IMG/VR virus record: IMGVR_UViG_3300025467_001046 | Location: 1-64,000 of that record | Length of the DNA: 64,000 nt | From: a virus | Reading direction: 5' to 3' (one strand) | Shown here: in pieces, positions 1 through 8,552 of the stretch | Layout of the letters: every line of letters begins with the position of its first letter | Numbering within the stretch: position 1 is the stretch's first letter | Notes under the pieces: generated by a model | Database searches by the model: none | What the model was told of the DNA's origin: nothing | Seen by the model: the letters and a program-made list of their open reading frames with translations, nothing else | Translations under genes and position numbers: made by a program

Positions 1-2571
1 GTATTCTTACTTTCGGCCTGCGCAGGTGGTGGTGGAGGTGGAGGTGGTAGTAGCAACTCCAGTGATTCAACCACTGGTTACAGCGCCGGCACCATGTCTC
101 TTTATGGATTCACCCAAGGTACTCGTGCCACTGTGCCTTACGCTACACCTCAGTTGGTCAGTACTTTCAATCCCTACGGCAACAACAATACCTATGCCAA
201 TAATGCCAGTCAGCAATATGTAGTCAACAATCTTACCGGCGACGGCGGTGACGACATGATCATTACCGGTCGTCGTACCAGACCCGACGGAACAGTAAAT
301 TCCAGCAACTGGGTTGACAGTAGCATACAGTTATTTGATTGGCAAAACGGTAAACTGACCAATGACACTGCCAGATTCTTTCCCAATGGCAACAACATGA
401 TCCTGGGCACAGATCCTACTGTGCAGTTTGCCGATTTCTTCCATAGCGGGCATACAGATATATTTGTGAGTCCCAGCACCGATTCCAATTACTATGGACC
501 CACAGGCACCAGTGTGGCTTATCTATATCGTAATTTTACTGCCAGTTTCAGTCTAAATACCATTGATTTAGGCGTTCCGGTCTGGGCTCACGGTGCCACC
601 ATTGGTGACCTAGACCGTTCAGGCTATCAAAGTGTGGTCATTGCCGACATGGGGCCTAATACCAGCATCCTGATAAACAATCACGTGAATGGCTTTACAG
701 TTTATCAAGATCACAATGGAGTTGACGGTCAGCTTCGGTGGGGTGCTGCCAGCGTGGCTGCCGCTGACTTTCTCGGCACCGGTGGCAACCAACAGTTGGT
801 ATTTACTGATGCGGCCTGTAGTGGAGCTGCTGTAAACTGCGGCGACAGCACCAGCAGTACCAAACTGTACACTTGGAATATTACCAATGGGCAGATGAGC
901 CTTAACTATGTCAAGGATCTTCCTACTCCCATATTTGATCAGGCACAATGGGTGGGATCTACCAATGGAGGTCACAACTATCTAGTGATCACCAACGACT
1001 TCAGCAGTGCTGGAAGTGCAGACTTGATGATATTCAGTTCTCCCAACAATGGAGGTAAACTCAGTGCTATTCAGCTGTTGCAAAATGATGGTCATGGCAA
1101 CTTCACAGATGTGACCAGCACCATGTTGAAAGGCTACAACATGAATACCTACGGCACTTATCATCCACAGTTTATTGATCTAGGCAATGGACAAAAAAGT
1201 ATGATTGTCAGCGAAGGAGGCGACAATAGCAGTGCCAATAACAGCACACAATTCCTTATCAAACAGAGTGCCACTGGACCTTATGTGGCTGCATTCCAAA
1301 ATATCATTACTGATTTTGCCAGCCAGTCTAACATGATAGCCGGTGCACAGAACGGGCAGAATACAGTGGCTGTGGTCAAGGATCCCAACAATAATCTATA
1401 TCTTGCTACCACTGTACAATACACAGTCAGTGGCCAGCTACGTATGAGTACCTATCTGAGTCTTGTGGGAGGTTCAGTGAGTCCTATGACGGCACAGGCC
1501 GCTTTTAATCAAGTCAAGGCATCATGGCCTTGGATGAGTCCTGCACAGGTCAATTCGGTCTTGGCTGCTACATCCAGTTCATACATGACCGATGCTGGGA
1601 CCGGGTTGGTACTCAATCCTAATGCCCTGTTGAACCCAGTAGGAGTCATGAGTGTTGCTACTAAATCAGGTCTACAGACCTTATCGGGCGGTATTGCTGG
1701 TGTCAACTTGGGCTCCATGAGCCAACTACAGGCCGTTGATAGTTTGGGTAGAAACTTTAACGTGAATTTTGCCAACAACAATTACACAGGTCCCAACAGT
1801 TTTGCTACCAATACCGAACACGTTGATCAGTACAACATGACTAGCCATACTGAATACTTGTTGAATGGCAACACAAACACAGTCTATACACCGGGAGGGC
1901 CTATGCGCCTGGGCTATGAGGATCGTAATAGATTCAATACTATGGCTCCACCTGCTGTGCCCAAGGAGTTTGGTGATCAGTCAGGTAATCAAGGTTTATA
2001 TTTAGGACAAACACAACCCAAACAGTGGAGTTTTGGCTTGCCTCAAATCTATCGCATCGGCAACTTTTATACCGGCATGCAGTACACCAGTCTGAGCTCC
2101 AACCCCTGGTTGAATTTCACCGGAGCATTTGGCTCGATCAACAACAGTGGCACCTTAGAACAGGTTGTAACCTATGCCAAGAATGGATTCAGCATGCAAG
2201 GTGCACTGATGCGTACCACTACCAATTTCAGATCTGGCATGGTCACTGATGTGAGTCCAATCACAGCGGCCTGGGCCGAAACCGGTTACAGATACACACA
2301 GGACGACTTTGGCGATCTTGGTATGTATCTGGGTGTTAAACCAGTGGTGCTAAATGGTAGTGTCACTGCAACCATGCCAACCGGCGTTGACAATGCAGGC
2401 AATACCGTGTACACTACAACTAAGATGGGTGTTACCAGCCAGACTACACCTTATGTAAGATTGTTGTACACCGGTACTATCGATCGTAACAGTGGCTACA
2501 GATTATCGGGCATGACTACCCAAACTGGTCAGTACCGTGCAATGGCCGAATACAGATACACATTTAATTGA
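1..2571 (+). CDS. Lipoprotein with FG-GAP/VCBS-like repeats (5' end outside window)
   Basis: The reading frame is open from base 1, so the start lies upstream. The first visible residues end in L-S-A-C followed by a run of eight glycines and serines, which fits a lipoprotein signal peptide with a lipobox Cys about residue 7 of the visible part. The N-terminal half has several Asp/Gly-rich segments of the FG-GAP/VCBS type (for example around bases 235-270, 425-460, 590-640 and 760-800), a beta-propeller fold seen in surface proteins. The C-terminal third is rich in Tyr/Gly/Thr and ends in alternating aromatic residues and a final Phe-Asn, reminiscent of the beta-domain of autotransporter-like subtilases, but no protease triad is visible. 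Surface-exposed lipoprotein is the safest call; receptor masking or adhesion is speculation. Confidence 0.6.
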   Translation, partial: VFLLSACAGGGGGGGGSSNSSDSTTGYSAGTMSLYGFTQGTRATVPYATPQLVSTFNPYGNNNTYANNASQQYVVNNLTGDGGDDMIITGRRTRPDGTVNSSNWVDSSIQLFDWQNGKLTNDTARFFPNGNNMILGTDPTVQFADFFHSGHTDIFVSPSTDSNYYGPTGTSVAYLYRNFTASFSLNTIDLGVPVWAHGATIGDLDRSGYQSVVIADMGPNTSILINNHVNGFTVYQDHNGVDGQLRWGAASVAAADFLGTGGNQQLVFTDAACSGAAVNCGDSTSSTKLYTWNITNGQMSLNYVKDLPTPIFDQAQWVGSTNGGHNYLVITNDFSSAGSADLMIFSSPNNGGKLSAIQLLQNDGHGNFTDVTSTMLKGYNMNTYGTYHPQFIDLGNGQKSMIVSEGGDNSSANNSTQFLIKQSATGPYVAAFQNIITDFASQSNMIAGAQNGQNTVAVVKDPNNNLYLATTVQYTVSGQLRMSTYLSLVGGSVSPMTAQAAFNQVKASWPWMSPAQVNSVLAATSSSYMTDAGTGLVLNPNALLNPVGVMSVATKSGLQTLSGGIAGVNLGSMSQLQAVDSLGRNFNVNFANNNYTGPNSFATNTEHVDQYNMTSHTEYLLNGNTNTVYTPGGPMRLGYEDRNRFNTMAPPAVPKEFGDQSGNQGLYLGQTQPKQWSFGLPQIYRIGNFYTGMQYTSLSSNPWLNFTGAFGSINNSGTLEQVVTYAKNGFSMQGALMRTTTNFRSGMVTDVSPITAAWAETGYRYTQDDFGDLGMYLGVKPVVLNGSVTATMPTGVDNAGNTVYTTTKMGVTSQTTPYVRLLYTGTIDRNSGYRLSGMTTQTGQYRAMAEYRYTFN

Positions 2572-2572
2572 T

Positions 2573-2746
2573 ATGATAATTGAACTGATTGGAACTTGGT
2601 TGATAGTGGGATTTTTTTCCGCCATCGGATGGAACGTTGCCGACGAAACTGTCAACAAACCTTATCTTGACCCGGCCCTACAAAAAATGGTCAAAACAGA
2701 CAAGACCTCAGAAACTCCACCAGCACCACAAGAACAAAGTAAATAG
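2573..2746 (+). CDS. Small single-pass membrane protein
   Basis: 57 residues. One hydrophobic segment (about residues 3-21) is followed by a polar, Pro/Lys/Glu-rich tail. I chose the ATG at 2573, one base after the lipoprotein stop; an ATG at 2537 would need a 35-base overlap. Close spacing suggests co-transcription with the lipoprotein gene. No family recognised; it could be a small inner-membrane accessory protein. Confidence 0.55.
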   Translation: MIIELIGTWLIVGFFSAIGWNVADETVNKPYLDPALQKMVKTDKTSETPPAPQEQSK

Positions 2747-2778
2747 CAGTCACAGCGGCCTTTACGGCGTCATCCCGC

Positions 2779-2807
2779 TTTACAAACTCTGCCGCCTATG
2801 CTATAAT
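2779..2807 (+). promoter_or_regulatory. Sigma-70 promoter upstream of queD-like gene
   Basis: TTTACA (2779-2784), 17-base spacer, TATAAT (2802-2807), with TGC just before the -10 (extended -10). The start of transcription would be about 2814, giving a short leader that carries AGGAGA ahead of the ATG at 2827. Confidence 0.75.
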
Positions 2808-2826
2808 CTAACATAGGAGAAACAAC

Positions 2827-3300
2827 ATGGCAAAGTATTACTCAACAAAAACATACGGCACTGATCGTGGATTAAGTTGCTGTTTCCGTCAATGGCGTGC
2901 CACCCACAGTCATTGCAGTTTACTACACGGCTATTCCATTGGTATCAAGTTAATCTTTGAATCAGACACCTTAGATGACAAAAACTGGGTCATGGACTTT
3001 GGTGGACTCAAGCTGTTCAAAGACTGGGCCGAAGATACCTTTGATCACAAACTGGTGATTGCACTAGATGATCCGGACTTTCAAACTTTCATGTTGCTGG
3101 ATGGCAAGGTAGCCGATGTGCGTGCAGTAGAAGGTGTGGGCTGTGAAAAGTTTGCTGAACTGTGCTACAAAAAGATGGCCGAACTGCTTGAGCAAATGAA
3201 ACAGGATAATGTGGGTCGCTATCCGGTCAACGCCAGTGTGCGCCTTAAGAGTGTGGAAGTGTTCGAACATGATGCCAACAGTGCCATCTACGAAGGCTGA
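2827..3300 (+). CDS. queD: QueD-like 6-pyruvoyl/6-carboxy-tetrahydropterin synthase
   Basis: 157 residues, T-fold family. QueD turns dihydroneopterin triphosphate into 6-carboxytetrahydropterin in the 7-deazaguanine (queuosine/preQ0) pathway. Support: the C-x3-H-G motif (Cys30, His34), a V-M-D-F-G segment near residue 55, an F-D-H-K-L segment near residue 73 and the closing E-x-x-x-A-x-Y element. It is a variant: the usual H-G-H zinc motif reads H34-G-Y36, and the upstream zinc His is replaced in a C-C-F-R-Q-W-R segment. That pattern resembles the QueD-like proteins of T4-like marine phages rather than bacterial QueD. QueE is encoded 5 kb downstream. AGGAGA precedes the start. The fold is likely; the exact reaction is less sure because of the altered zinc site. 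Confidence 0.75.
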   Translation: MAKYYSTKTYGTDRGLSCCFRQWRATHSHCSLLHGYSIGIKLIFESDTLDDKNWVMDFGGLKLFKDWAEDTFDHKLVIALDDPDFQTFMLLDGKVADVRAVEGVGCEKFAELCYKKMAELLEQMKQDNVGRYPVNASVRLKSVEVFEHDANSAIYEG

Positions 3301-3324
3301 TTTTTAACAGCCATTATATACGCC

Positions 3325-3332
3325 TATAAATA
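3325..3332 (+). promoter_or_regulatory. T4-type late promoter candidate TATAAATA
   Basis: Exact TATAAATA, the T4 late promoter core, ends five bases before the ATG of the glycosyltransferase at 3338. Transcription would begin at or next to the start codon. The functional call is inference; the match is direct. Confidence 0.4.
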
Positions 3333-3337
3333 TTTCC

Positions 3338-4195
3338 ATGACAAAAGCATACAAAATCGCAATCTTACTACCCACACGTGGGCGCACAGACTCATTAAAA
3401 CGCAGTGTAACCAGTATTATTGGCCTGGCCAAAAATCTGGATGACATACAGTTGTTGATGGGCTTGGATCACGACGACGAAGTAGGGTTAAACTACTTTA
3501 ACGAAGAGATAGAACCGTTCTTGGACGAGTCAGGGGTAGAGTATTCTGTCATGGGTTTTGACAGATTAGGTTACGGTGCCTTGAATCGTTACTACAACAC
3601 TCTAGCAGAAGCGGCCAGCGCTGATTGGATCTTTGTCTGGAATGACGATGCGGTCATGCATACTCAGGATTGGGACACCGTGATTACGCCACACACAGGT
3701 GAATTTAAACTGCTCAAGGTACACACCCATAACGATCATCCTTACAGTATTTTCCCCATCGTTCCTGCCGCCTGGATCGAAACCTTGGGCTACATTAGCC
3801 TACATCAGATGATTGACGCAGAGGTTAGTCAAATTGCCTACATGTTAGATCTGATGGAAATAATCGAGATAGATGTTACCCACGATCAGTCTGACCTGAC
3901 AGGCGAGGAAGATGCCACAAGCAAAAACAAAATGCGCTTTGAAGGCAACCCTATAGATCCAAGAGATTTTCATTATCAACCACGCATACAACGTCGCATC
4001 GACGACAGCGATAAACTGGCCGAACACATGTTGAAACAAGGCATGAGCACAGACTGGTGGCAACGAGTCAAGATGAACCAACAGGATCCCTGGCAAAAAC
4101 TCAAAGAAAATGACATCAACAAACAGATGATACAGTTCCACACTATCAGAGATCCTATTACCAACACTACACGTATTATCAAGGGCGATGCCTAG
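3338..4195 (+). CDS. GT-A fold glycosyltransferase
   Basis: 285 residues. It starts with the hydrophobic strand and P-T-R-G-R segment (about residues 8-17) typical of GT2-like nucleotide-diphospho-sugar transferases. An acidic W-N-D-D-A motif near residue 107 matches the metal/nucleotide-binding DxD position. The C-terminal half is polar with several His/Asp pairs and no clear match. The stop overlaps the following SDR gene by eight bases, so it heads a run of sugar genes. Substrate cannot be read from sequence. Confidence 0.6.
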   Translation: MTKAYKIAILLPTRGRTDSLKRSVTSIIGLAKNLDDIQLLMGLDHDDEVGLNYFNEEIEPFLDESGVEYSVMGFDRLGYGALNRYYNTLAEAASADWIFVWNDDAVMHTQDWDTVITPHTGEFKLLKVHTHNDHPYSIFPIVPAAWIETLGYISLHQMIDAEVSQIAYMLDLMEIIEIDVTHDQSDLTGEEDATSKNKMRFEGNPIDPRDFHYQPRIQRRIDDSDKLAEHMLKQGMSTDWWQRVKMNQQDPWQKLKENDINKQMIQFHTIRDPITNTTRIIKGDA

Positions 4196-4733
4196 TAAAA
4201 TAGCCATTGTAGGCGGCGGTACTCTTGCGCGAGCCATTGCTGAACAGCACCCAGGTGATGTGCAGATTTATGCACACGGAGTGTTTGATATCACTGATAA
4301 AGAGCAGTGCGATCAGTTGGTACCCGAACTGGCCACGTATGATGCAGTTATTATTACCGCAGGAGAAATCGGTAACGACATCTGGAGCATGTGGATGACC
4401 AACACAGTGGGCCCTTGTTATCTGGTCGGAAAGTTAAATGATACTGCCATGGATCAACGCATTATTGTAGTGTCTAGCTATGCTGCAAGGTGGACCAGTT
4501 GGCCCGATGTAACGGTGGCCAGATTGACCTACAATCAGAGCAAGCGTGCCACCAGCGAATATGTACAGGGTCTGGTACAACGTGGCAGTAAAAATCAATT
4601 GACTGTGGTAGAGCCCAGTGCGTTCCAGTCGCCCATGAGTGGAAATCGCGGTGCCACTGCTGAGGACATGGCGGCCCAAGTCATTGCAGTATTGGAAAAC
4701 CCCATGCATGTGATAACGGTGACTGTAAGATGA
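4188..4733 (+). CDS. Short-chain dehydrogenase/reductase-like Rossmann protein
   Basis: 181 residues, short for an SDR (usually about 250). A glycine-rich nucleotide loop G-G-G-T-L-A-R is near residues 9-15, and the catalytic-type Y-N-Q-S-K (YxxxK) is about residue 121. A hydrophobic strand ending in V-S-S supplies the usual Ser. It overlaps the genes on both sides (8 bases upstream, 4 downstream), so it is translationally coupled with the glycosyltransferase and cupin. Likely an oxidoreductase acting on a sugar intermediate; the missing C-terminal part leaves substrate open. Confidence 0.6.
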   Translation: MPSKIAIVGGGTLARAIAEQHPGDVQIYAHGVFDITDKEQCDQLVPELATYDAVIITAGEIGNDIWSMWMTNTVGPCYLVGKLNDTAMDQRIIVVSSYAARWTSWPDVTVARLTYNQSKRATSEYVQGLVQRGSKNQLTVVEPSAFQSPMSGNRGATAEDMAAQVIAVLENPMHVITVTVR

Positions 4734-5137
4734 ATCGTAAAGTTTTTAGCCGAATTGATAACACCCTGTTGGTATCTGTATTGGATACCCGAAACATGGC
4801 ACCAGGTCGTGCAGACGCAGCCACGGCTGATGAAATACTACAGGTGTCAGCCATGAGTTTGAAACAGGGACGTCGTGTAAATCCACACAAGCACGTGGCC
4901 ACTGCACGACAAACCATTGGCACCCAGGAATCCTGGGTAGTGTTGTCGGGTCAGGTAGAAGTACAACTGTTTGATCTTGACGATACCACTGTTGATACCT
5001 TTGTTTTAGAAGCCGGTGAATGTATGACTACCTATCGCGGTGGACATACCTTGGAAGTACTAGACGATGCTGTCATCGTTGAAATTAAAAATGGACCTTA
5101 TTATGGCGCACAGCTTGACTCACAGCCAATCAATTGA
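4730..5137 (+). CDS. Cupin-fold protein (WbuC-like)
   Basis: 135 residues forming one cupin barrel. Visible cupin features are P-H-K-H near residues 52-55, the E-S-W-V-V-L-S-G segment near residue 67, and a G-G-H followed by an E-I-K-N-G-P-Y-Y-G end. The last element is seen in small cupins of polysaccharide loci. The start overlaps the SDR stop as ATGA. Its place among sugar genes suggests a ketosugar isomerase or a metal-binding accessory role, which is inference. Confidence 0.55.
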   Translation: MNRKVFSRIDNTLLVSVLDTRNMAPGRADAATADEILQVSAMSLKQGRRVNPHKHVATARQTIGTQESWVVLSGQVEVQLFDLDDTTVDTFVLEAGECMTTYRGGHTLEVLDDAVIVEIKNGPYYGAQLDSQPIN

Positions 5138-6335
5138 CGGCTGCTTAATTTCCGGAGCACCTGTTGTCAAGATCCTGGATCTTGGCCAGCATGCCTATGC
5201 TGATACCTTTGTTAAACCAGAACAGGTAAATCTCAGTGAGCCTGTGTTTCCTTTGGAAGTATGGATGAACGCCGAATCAGGTAGCATACAGTTGCGCTAC
5301 ATCAGCAATGCCGAAGATCGTTACAATCTCTACAGCTACAGTTATACATCCAGTAACAGCAAGTTTGCTCGTGATCACTGGGATGAATATGCGGCCACTA
5401 TGAAAGCACGCTTTCCTGATCAAGACCTTGTGGTTGAAATTGGATCCAACGATGGCTACTTGATACATCAGTTTAAATCGGATCATACTCGAGTGCTAGG
5501 GATTGATAGTTCAGGAGCCATGTGCAAATTGGCAACCGAACGTGGAGTTGACTGCATACATTCTGTGTTTGATCGTACCGTGGGCGAGGCCGCCGAAATC
5601 ACCAATGGTCCTGCTAGCTTGGTCATTGCCAACAATGTGTTTAACCATGCCAACGATCCGGTCAACTTTGCACAAGGTGTAGCGGCCTTGTTGTCCCCAG
5701 GTGGACGTTTTGTGTTTGAACTGCCCTACTGGCTCAGCACCATTGAGCGTGGCACCTTGCCAGATCAAGTTTACCATGAGCATGTCAGCTACTTCACAGT
5801 CAAGAGTGCCTGGAACTTGCTACAAGCAGCTGGCTTGGAAATTGAGGATGTGGATTTGGTCAATTATCATGGTGGCAGTATACGTGTGATTGCACGTCAT
5901 GCCACCGGTGCTGGTATGCCTGTGGTGGTCGAAGATTATATTGCTAGAGAAACCCAGATTGGCCTATTCAGCGTAGACTTTTATCGCAATCTACAACGAC
6001 AGTTCGAACAACAACGCGATGCTTGGCTTGCTAACTTTTATCAAATACGCTTGGCCGAACCCGATGCTGTATTCATTGGTGTAGGTGCTGCTGCCAAGGC
6101 CAATACCTGGTTGACCTGGCACGGACTCACTGCTTCACACCTACTGTGTGTGACCGATGCCAGCGAACATAAGCAAGGCAAATATACTCCACTTACCCGT
6201 ATTCCAGTACGGAGTGACCAAGAGTTTGCTCAACATGATAAGCCTTATGCTTTGATTTTGAGCTGGAATATTAGTGAGCCACTCAAACAAGCACTAATAA
6301 ATATCAACCCCAACATAAGGTTCCTATCACAATGA
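5103..6335 (+). CDS. SAM-dependent C-methyltransferase-like protein
   Basis: About 410 residues. The central domain has the class I methyltransferase motif V-V-E-I-G-S-N-D-G-Y (about residue 115), then an acidic strand end and an L-S-P-G-G segment. The layout (N-terminal domain, methyltransferase core, C-terminal domain with G-A-x-A-K-A-N-T) matches sugar C-methyltransferases of the TylC3/NovU type. Those enzymes normally carry N-terminal zinc cysteines, and here only one Cys remains, so the zinc site is probably lost. The start is uncertain: an ATG at 5103 overlaps the cupin gene by 35 bases, earlier ATGs exist at 5067 and 5091, and none has a clear ribosome binding site. It probably methylates a deoxysugar nucleotide made by its neighbours. 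Confidence 0.7.
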   Translation: MAHSLTHSQSIDGCLISGAPVVKILDLGQHAYADTFVKPEQVNLSEPVFPLEVWMNAESGSIQLRYISNAEDRYNLYSYSYTSSNSKFARDHWDEYAATMKARFPDQDLVVEIGSNDGYLIHQFKSDHTRVLGIDSSGAMCKLATERGVDCIHSVFDRTVGEAAEITNGPASLVIANNVFNHANDPVNFAQGVAALLSPGGRFVFELPYWLSTIERGTLPDQVYHEHVSYFTVKSAWNLLQAAGLEIEDVDLVNYHGGSIRVIARHATGAGMPVVVEDYIARETQIGLFSVDFYRNLQRQFEQQRDAWLANFYQIRLAEPDAVFIGVGAAAKANTWLTWHGLTASHLLCVTDASEHKQGKYTPLTRIPVRSDQEFAQHDKPYALILSWNISEPLKQALININPNIRFLSQ

Positions 6336-6745
6336 AAAAAGTAAACATATTCCGAGACACCATTGACGGTCTCGAGCGTCACACAGACGATCGCGGTATT
6401 ATCGCTGACATTTTCTACAACGCACAGATTCACCATGTGGCCTTGGTCACAACCAAACCACATAGCCTGCGTGGCAATCACTATCACAAAGAGTCAACCC
6501 AACACATGCTGATGACCAAGGGTCGTATGGAATACTGGTACAAGCCAGTAGGATCCGATGAGCCCAGTCAGATGGTCATGGTCGAAGTAGGCGACTTGGT
6601 TTCGACCCCACCCAACGAAATTCATGCTTTGCGTTATCTGGATGATGCCGAAAGCGAATTCATTGTGTTCAGCGAAGGCCCAAGAGGCGGAGCTGACTAC
6701 GAAGCAGATACATTTAGAACAGACAGCATTTTTGACGGAAAATAA
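6332..6745 (+). CDS. WxcM-like / dTDP-sugar epimerase-like cupin
   Basis: 137 residues. The conserved core reads R-G-N-H-Y-H-K near residue 48, with a second cupin box P-P-N-E-I-H-A-L near residue 92. This resembles the WxcM/FdtA ketoisomerase family and the 3,5-epimerase superfamily. The start overlaps the methyltransferase stop as ATGA, and GDP-mannose dehydratase follows after 14 bases. Likely acts on a 4-keto sugar nucleotide; isomerase versus epimerase cannot be decided from sequence. Confidence 0.65.
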   Translation: MKKVNIFRDTIDGLERHTDDRGIIADIFYNAQIHHVALVTTKPHSLRGNHYHKESTQHMLMTKGRMEYWYKPVGSDEPSQMVMVEVGDLVSTPPNEIHALRYLDDAESEFIVFSEGPRGGADYEADTFRTDSIFDGK

Positions 6746-6759
6746 ACCCTAGGACTATT

Positions 6760-7743
6760 ATGAAAAAAACCGCATTTATCACCGGAGTCGCTGGACAAGA
6801 CGGAAGTTACTTGGCAGAACACCTGTTAGAACAAGGTTATCGAGTAACTGGTATTGTGCGTCGTAACAGCACAGTAGAACATCAGCGTAATCGTGTGGAT
6901 GGTCTTCCATTGGAATTAGAATATGGTGATCTCACTGATCAAAGCAGCCTGGAACGTGCTCTCCGCATGTTCAAGCCAGACGAGATTTACAATCTTGGCG
7001 CACAGAGTCATGTGCGTATCAGCAGTGACATCCCGCAGTTTACAGCACAAACCAACAGTATTGGTGTGCTAAACCTGTTGGAAGCCTACAAGAGTATCTG
7101 CCCCGAAGCAAGATTCTATCAGGCCAGTTCTAGTGAAATGTTTGGCAAAGGTGTAGACGAGGATCTGTATCAACGTGAAACTACACCTATGAAGCCAGTC
7201 AGTCCATATGGTTGCAGTAAAGTATTTGCCTACAATATCGTACGGCACTATAGAGAAGCATTCAAATTACATGCCAGCAACGGTATCCTGTTCAATCACG
7301 AAAGCCCACGACGTGGATCAAACTTTGTGACCAACAAGGTGGTCAAAGGTGCTGTAGAGATCAAACTGGGTCTTACAGATAAACTAGAAATGGGCAACAT
7401 GGACAGCTATCGTGACTGGGGACACAGCTATGACTATGTGCGGGCCATGCATAAGATCCTTAATCACTCAGAGCCTGTTGACCTTGTGGTGGCCACTGGC
7501 GAAACTCGCAGTGTGCGCGACATGTGCAACTATGTGTTTGGCCGGTTGGATTTGGATTACAGCCAGTACGTGGTACAGAACAAGAAGTTTCTGCGCCCAG
7601 AGGAGTTGCCATATCTGCGTGGTGATAGCTCCAAATTAAGAACCTTGTTGGACTGGGCTCCTACCTACACATTCGAACAACTTATGGACGAAATGATTGA
7701 ATATTGGATGGATATCTATCAGAAAGATCTTGCAAAGTCCTAG
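6760..7743 (+). CDS. gmd: GDP-mannose 4,6-dehydratase
   Basis: 327 residues, the usual length. Gmd converts GDP-mannose to GDP-4-keto-6-deoxymannose, the entry point to GDP-fucose, GDP-rhamnose and GDP-perosamine. The N-terminus has the diagnostic T-G-V-A-G-Q-D-G-S-Y-L NADP-binding loop (residues 8-18). The catalytic S-S-S-E-M-F-G segment is near residue 124, and Y-x-x-x-K (S-P-Y-G-C-S-K) is near residue 148. The F-N-H-E-S-P-R-R-G substrate motif is intact, so the enzyme should be active. AGGA lies just upstream of the ATG. A DegT aminotransferase at 38.0 kb could take the product onward (inference). Confidence 0.93.
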   Translation: MKKTAFITGVAGQDGSYLAEHLLEQGYRVTGIVRRNSTVEHQRNRVDGLPLELEYGDLTDQSSLERALRMFKPDEIYNLGAQSHVRISSDIPQFTAQTNSIGVLNLLEAYKSICPEARFYQASSSEMFGKGVDEDLYQRETTPMKPVSPYGCSKVFAYNIVRHYREAFKLHASNGILFNHESPRRGSNFVTNKVVKGAVEIKLGLTDKLEMGNMDSYRDWGHSYDYVRAMHKILNHSEPVDLVVATGETRSVRDMCNYVFGRLDLDYSQYVVQNKKFLRPEELPYLRGDSSKLRTLLDWAPTYTFEQLMDEMIEYWMDIYQKDLAKS

Positions 7744-7759
7744 GACGATAGTGTATAAT
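7730..7759 (+). promoter_or_regulatory. Sigma-70 promoter giving a leaderless transcript
   Basis: TTGCAA (7730-7735), 18-base spacer, TATAAT (7754-7759). The next gene's ATG starts at 7765, only five bases after the -10, so transcription would begin at the start codon. No Shine-Dalgarno sequence precedes that ATG, which agrees with a leaderless mRNA. Confidence 0.6.
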
Positions 7760-7764
7760 AGTGT

Positions 7765-8307
7765 ATGAACAAAATCTATTATACTTGGCGAGATGTAGAA
7801 CGGCAGACACAGGATATCCTGCGTCAAATGCAATTGGATGGCTGGCGTCCAGACTATGTGGTAGGCCTCACACGAGGCGGTCTGATTCCAGCCAATCTTA
7901 TTAGTCAATACCTGGGCTGTCCAATGGAATGTCTCAAGGTCAGTCTGCGTGATGATGCTAGTCCACCCGAACACAACTGCTGGATGAGCGAAGATGCCTT
8001 TGGCTATGGTGGTGTTACCTTTGATGGCGATCCTGCTCGTAGCTCTAAACCTAAAAAAATACTGATTGTAGACGATATCAACGATACTGGTGCCACCCTG
8101 AACTGGATCAAGAAAGACTGGAAATCCAGTTGTCTACCTGATGATCCTAAATGGAAAGATATCTGGAACAAGAGTGTGCGTGTTGCCACCTTGGTTGACA
8201 ACGAGTCAAGCAAATCAAAACTGGATGTCAACTATTCGGCTGTGACAGTCAATAAGGCCGACAAGGATGTTTGGATCGTGTTTCCTTGGGAAGAGTGGTG
8301 GAAGTGA
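7765..8307 (+). CDS. Phosphoribosyltransferase (PRTase type I)
   Basis: 180 residues. The PRPP-binding loop I-L-I-V-D-D-I-N-D-T-G-A-T is near residue 94, and V-V-G-L-T-R-G-G near residue 32 fits the PPi-binding loop of type I PRTases, most like hypoxanthine/xanthine enzymes. The C-terminus is Trp-rich (F-P-W-E-E-W-W), as in xanthine PRTases. It would transfer ribose-5-phosphate to a purine-like base for nucleotide salvage, or to a 7-deazapurine given the Que genes nearby (speculative). It has a promoter at the start codon and no ribosome binding site. Its stop overlaps the next gene as GTGA. Confidence 0.8.
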   Translation: MNKIYYTWRDVERQTQDILRQMQLDGWRPDYVVGLTRGGLIPANLISQYLGCPMECLKVSLRDDASPPEHNCWMSEDAFGYGGVTFDGDPARSSKPKKILIVDDINDTGATLNWIKKDWKSSCLPDDPKWKDIWNKSVRVATLVDNESSKSKLDVNYSAVTVNKADKDVWIVFPWEEWWK

Positions 8308-8552
8308 GTAAGATAAACCAAATACTAGATCTCCTACAAGAAGAATGTGCCGAAGTAGTGCAGGCTGTCAGCAAGTGCAGACGTTTTGGTCTAGACAACA
8401 AGCGTGCAGACTTGATTCAAGAGCTGGGAGATGTTACACTATTAATTGAACTGCTCAAGGCACACGGCCTATATACAGATCAAGAACTGCGCGAGGCAGA
8501 ACGTATCAAAGCAAACAAACTAACCAAATGGTCAACTATCTATGAAAATTAA
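8304..8552 (+). CDS. MazG-like nucleotide pyrophosphohydrolase
   Basis: 82 residues from a GTG start that overlaps the previous stop as GTGA; a longer reading from 8271 would overlap by 37 bases. The all-alpha NTP-PPase fold is supported by E-E-C-A-E-V near residue 11 and E-L-G-D-V near residue 38, which make the E-x-x-E...E-x-x-D magnesium site. Such enzymes hydrolyse (d)NTPs to monophosphates. Phage MazG proteins are thought to shape nucleotide or ppGpp pools. Target nucleotide unknown. Confidence 0.75.
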   Translation: MSKINQILDLLQEECAEVVQAVSKCRRFGLDNKRADLIQELGDVTLLIELLKAHGLYTDQELREAERIKANKLTKWSTIYEN

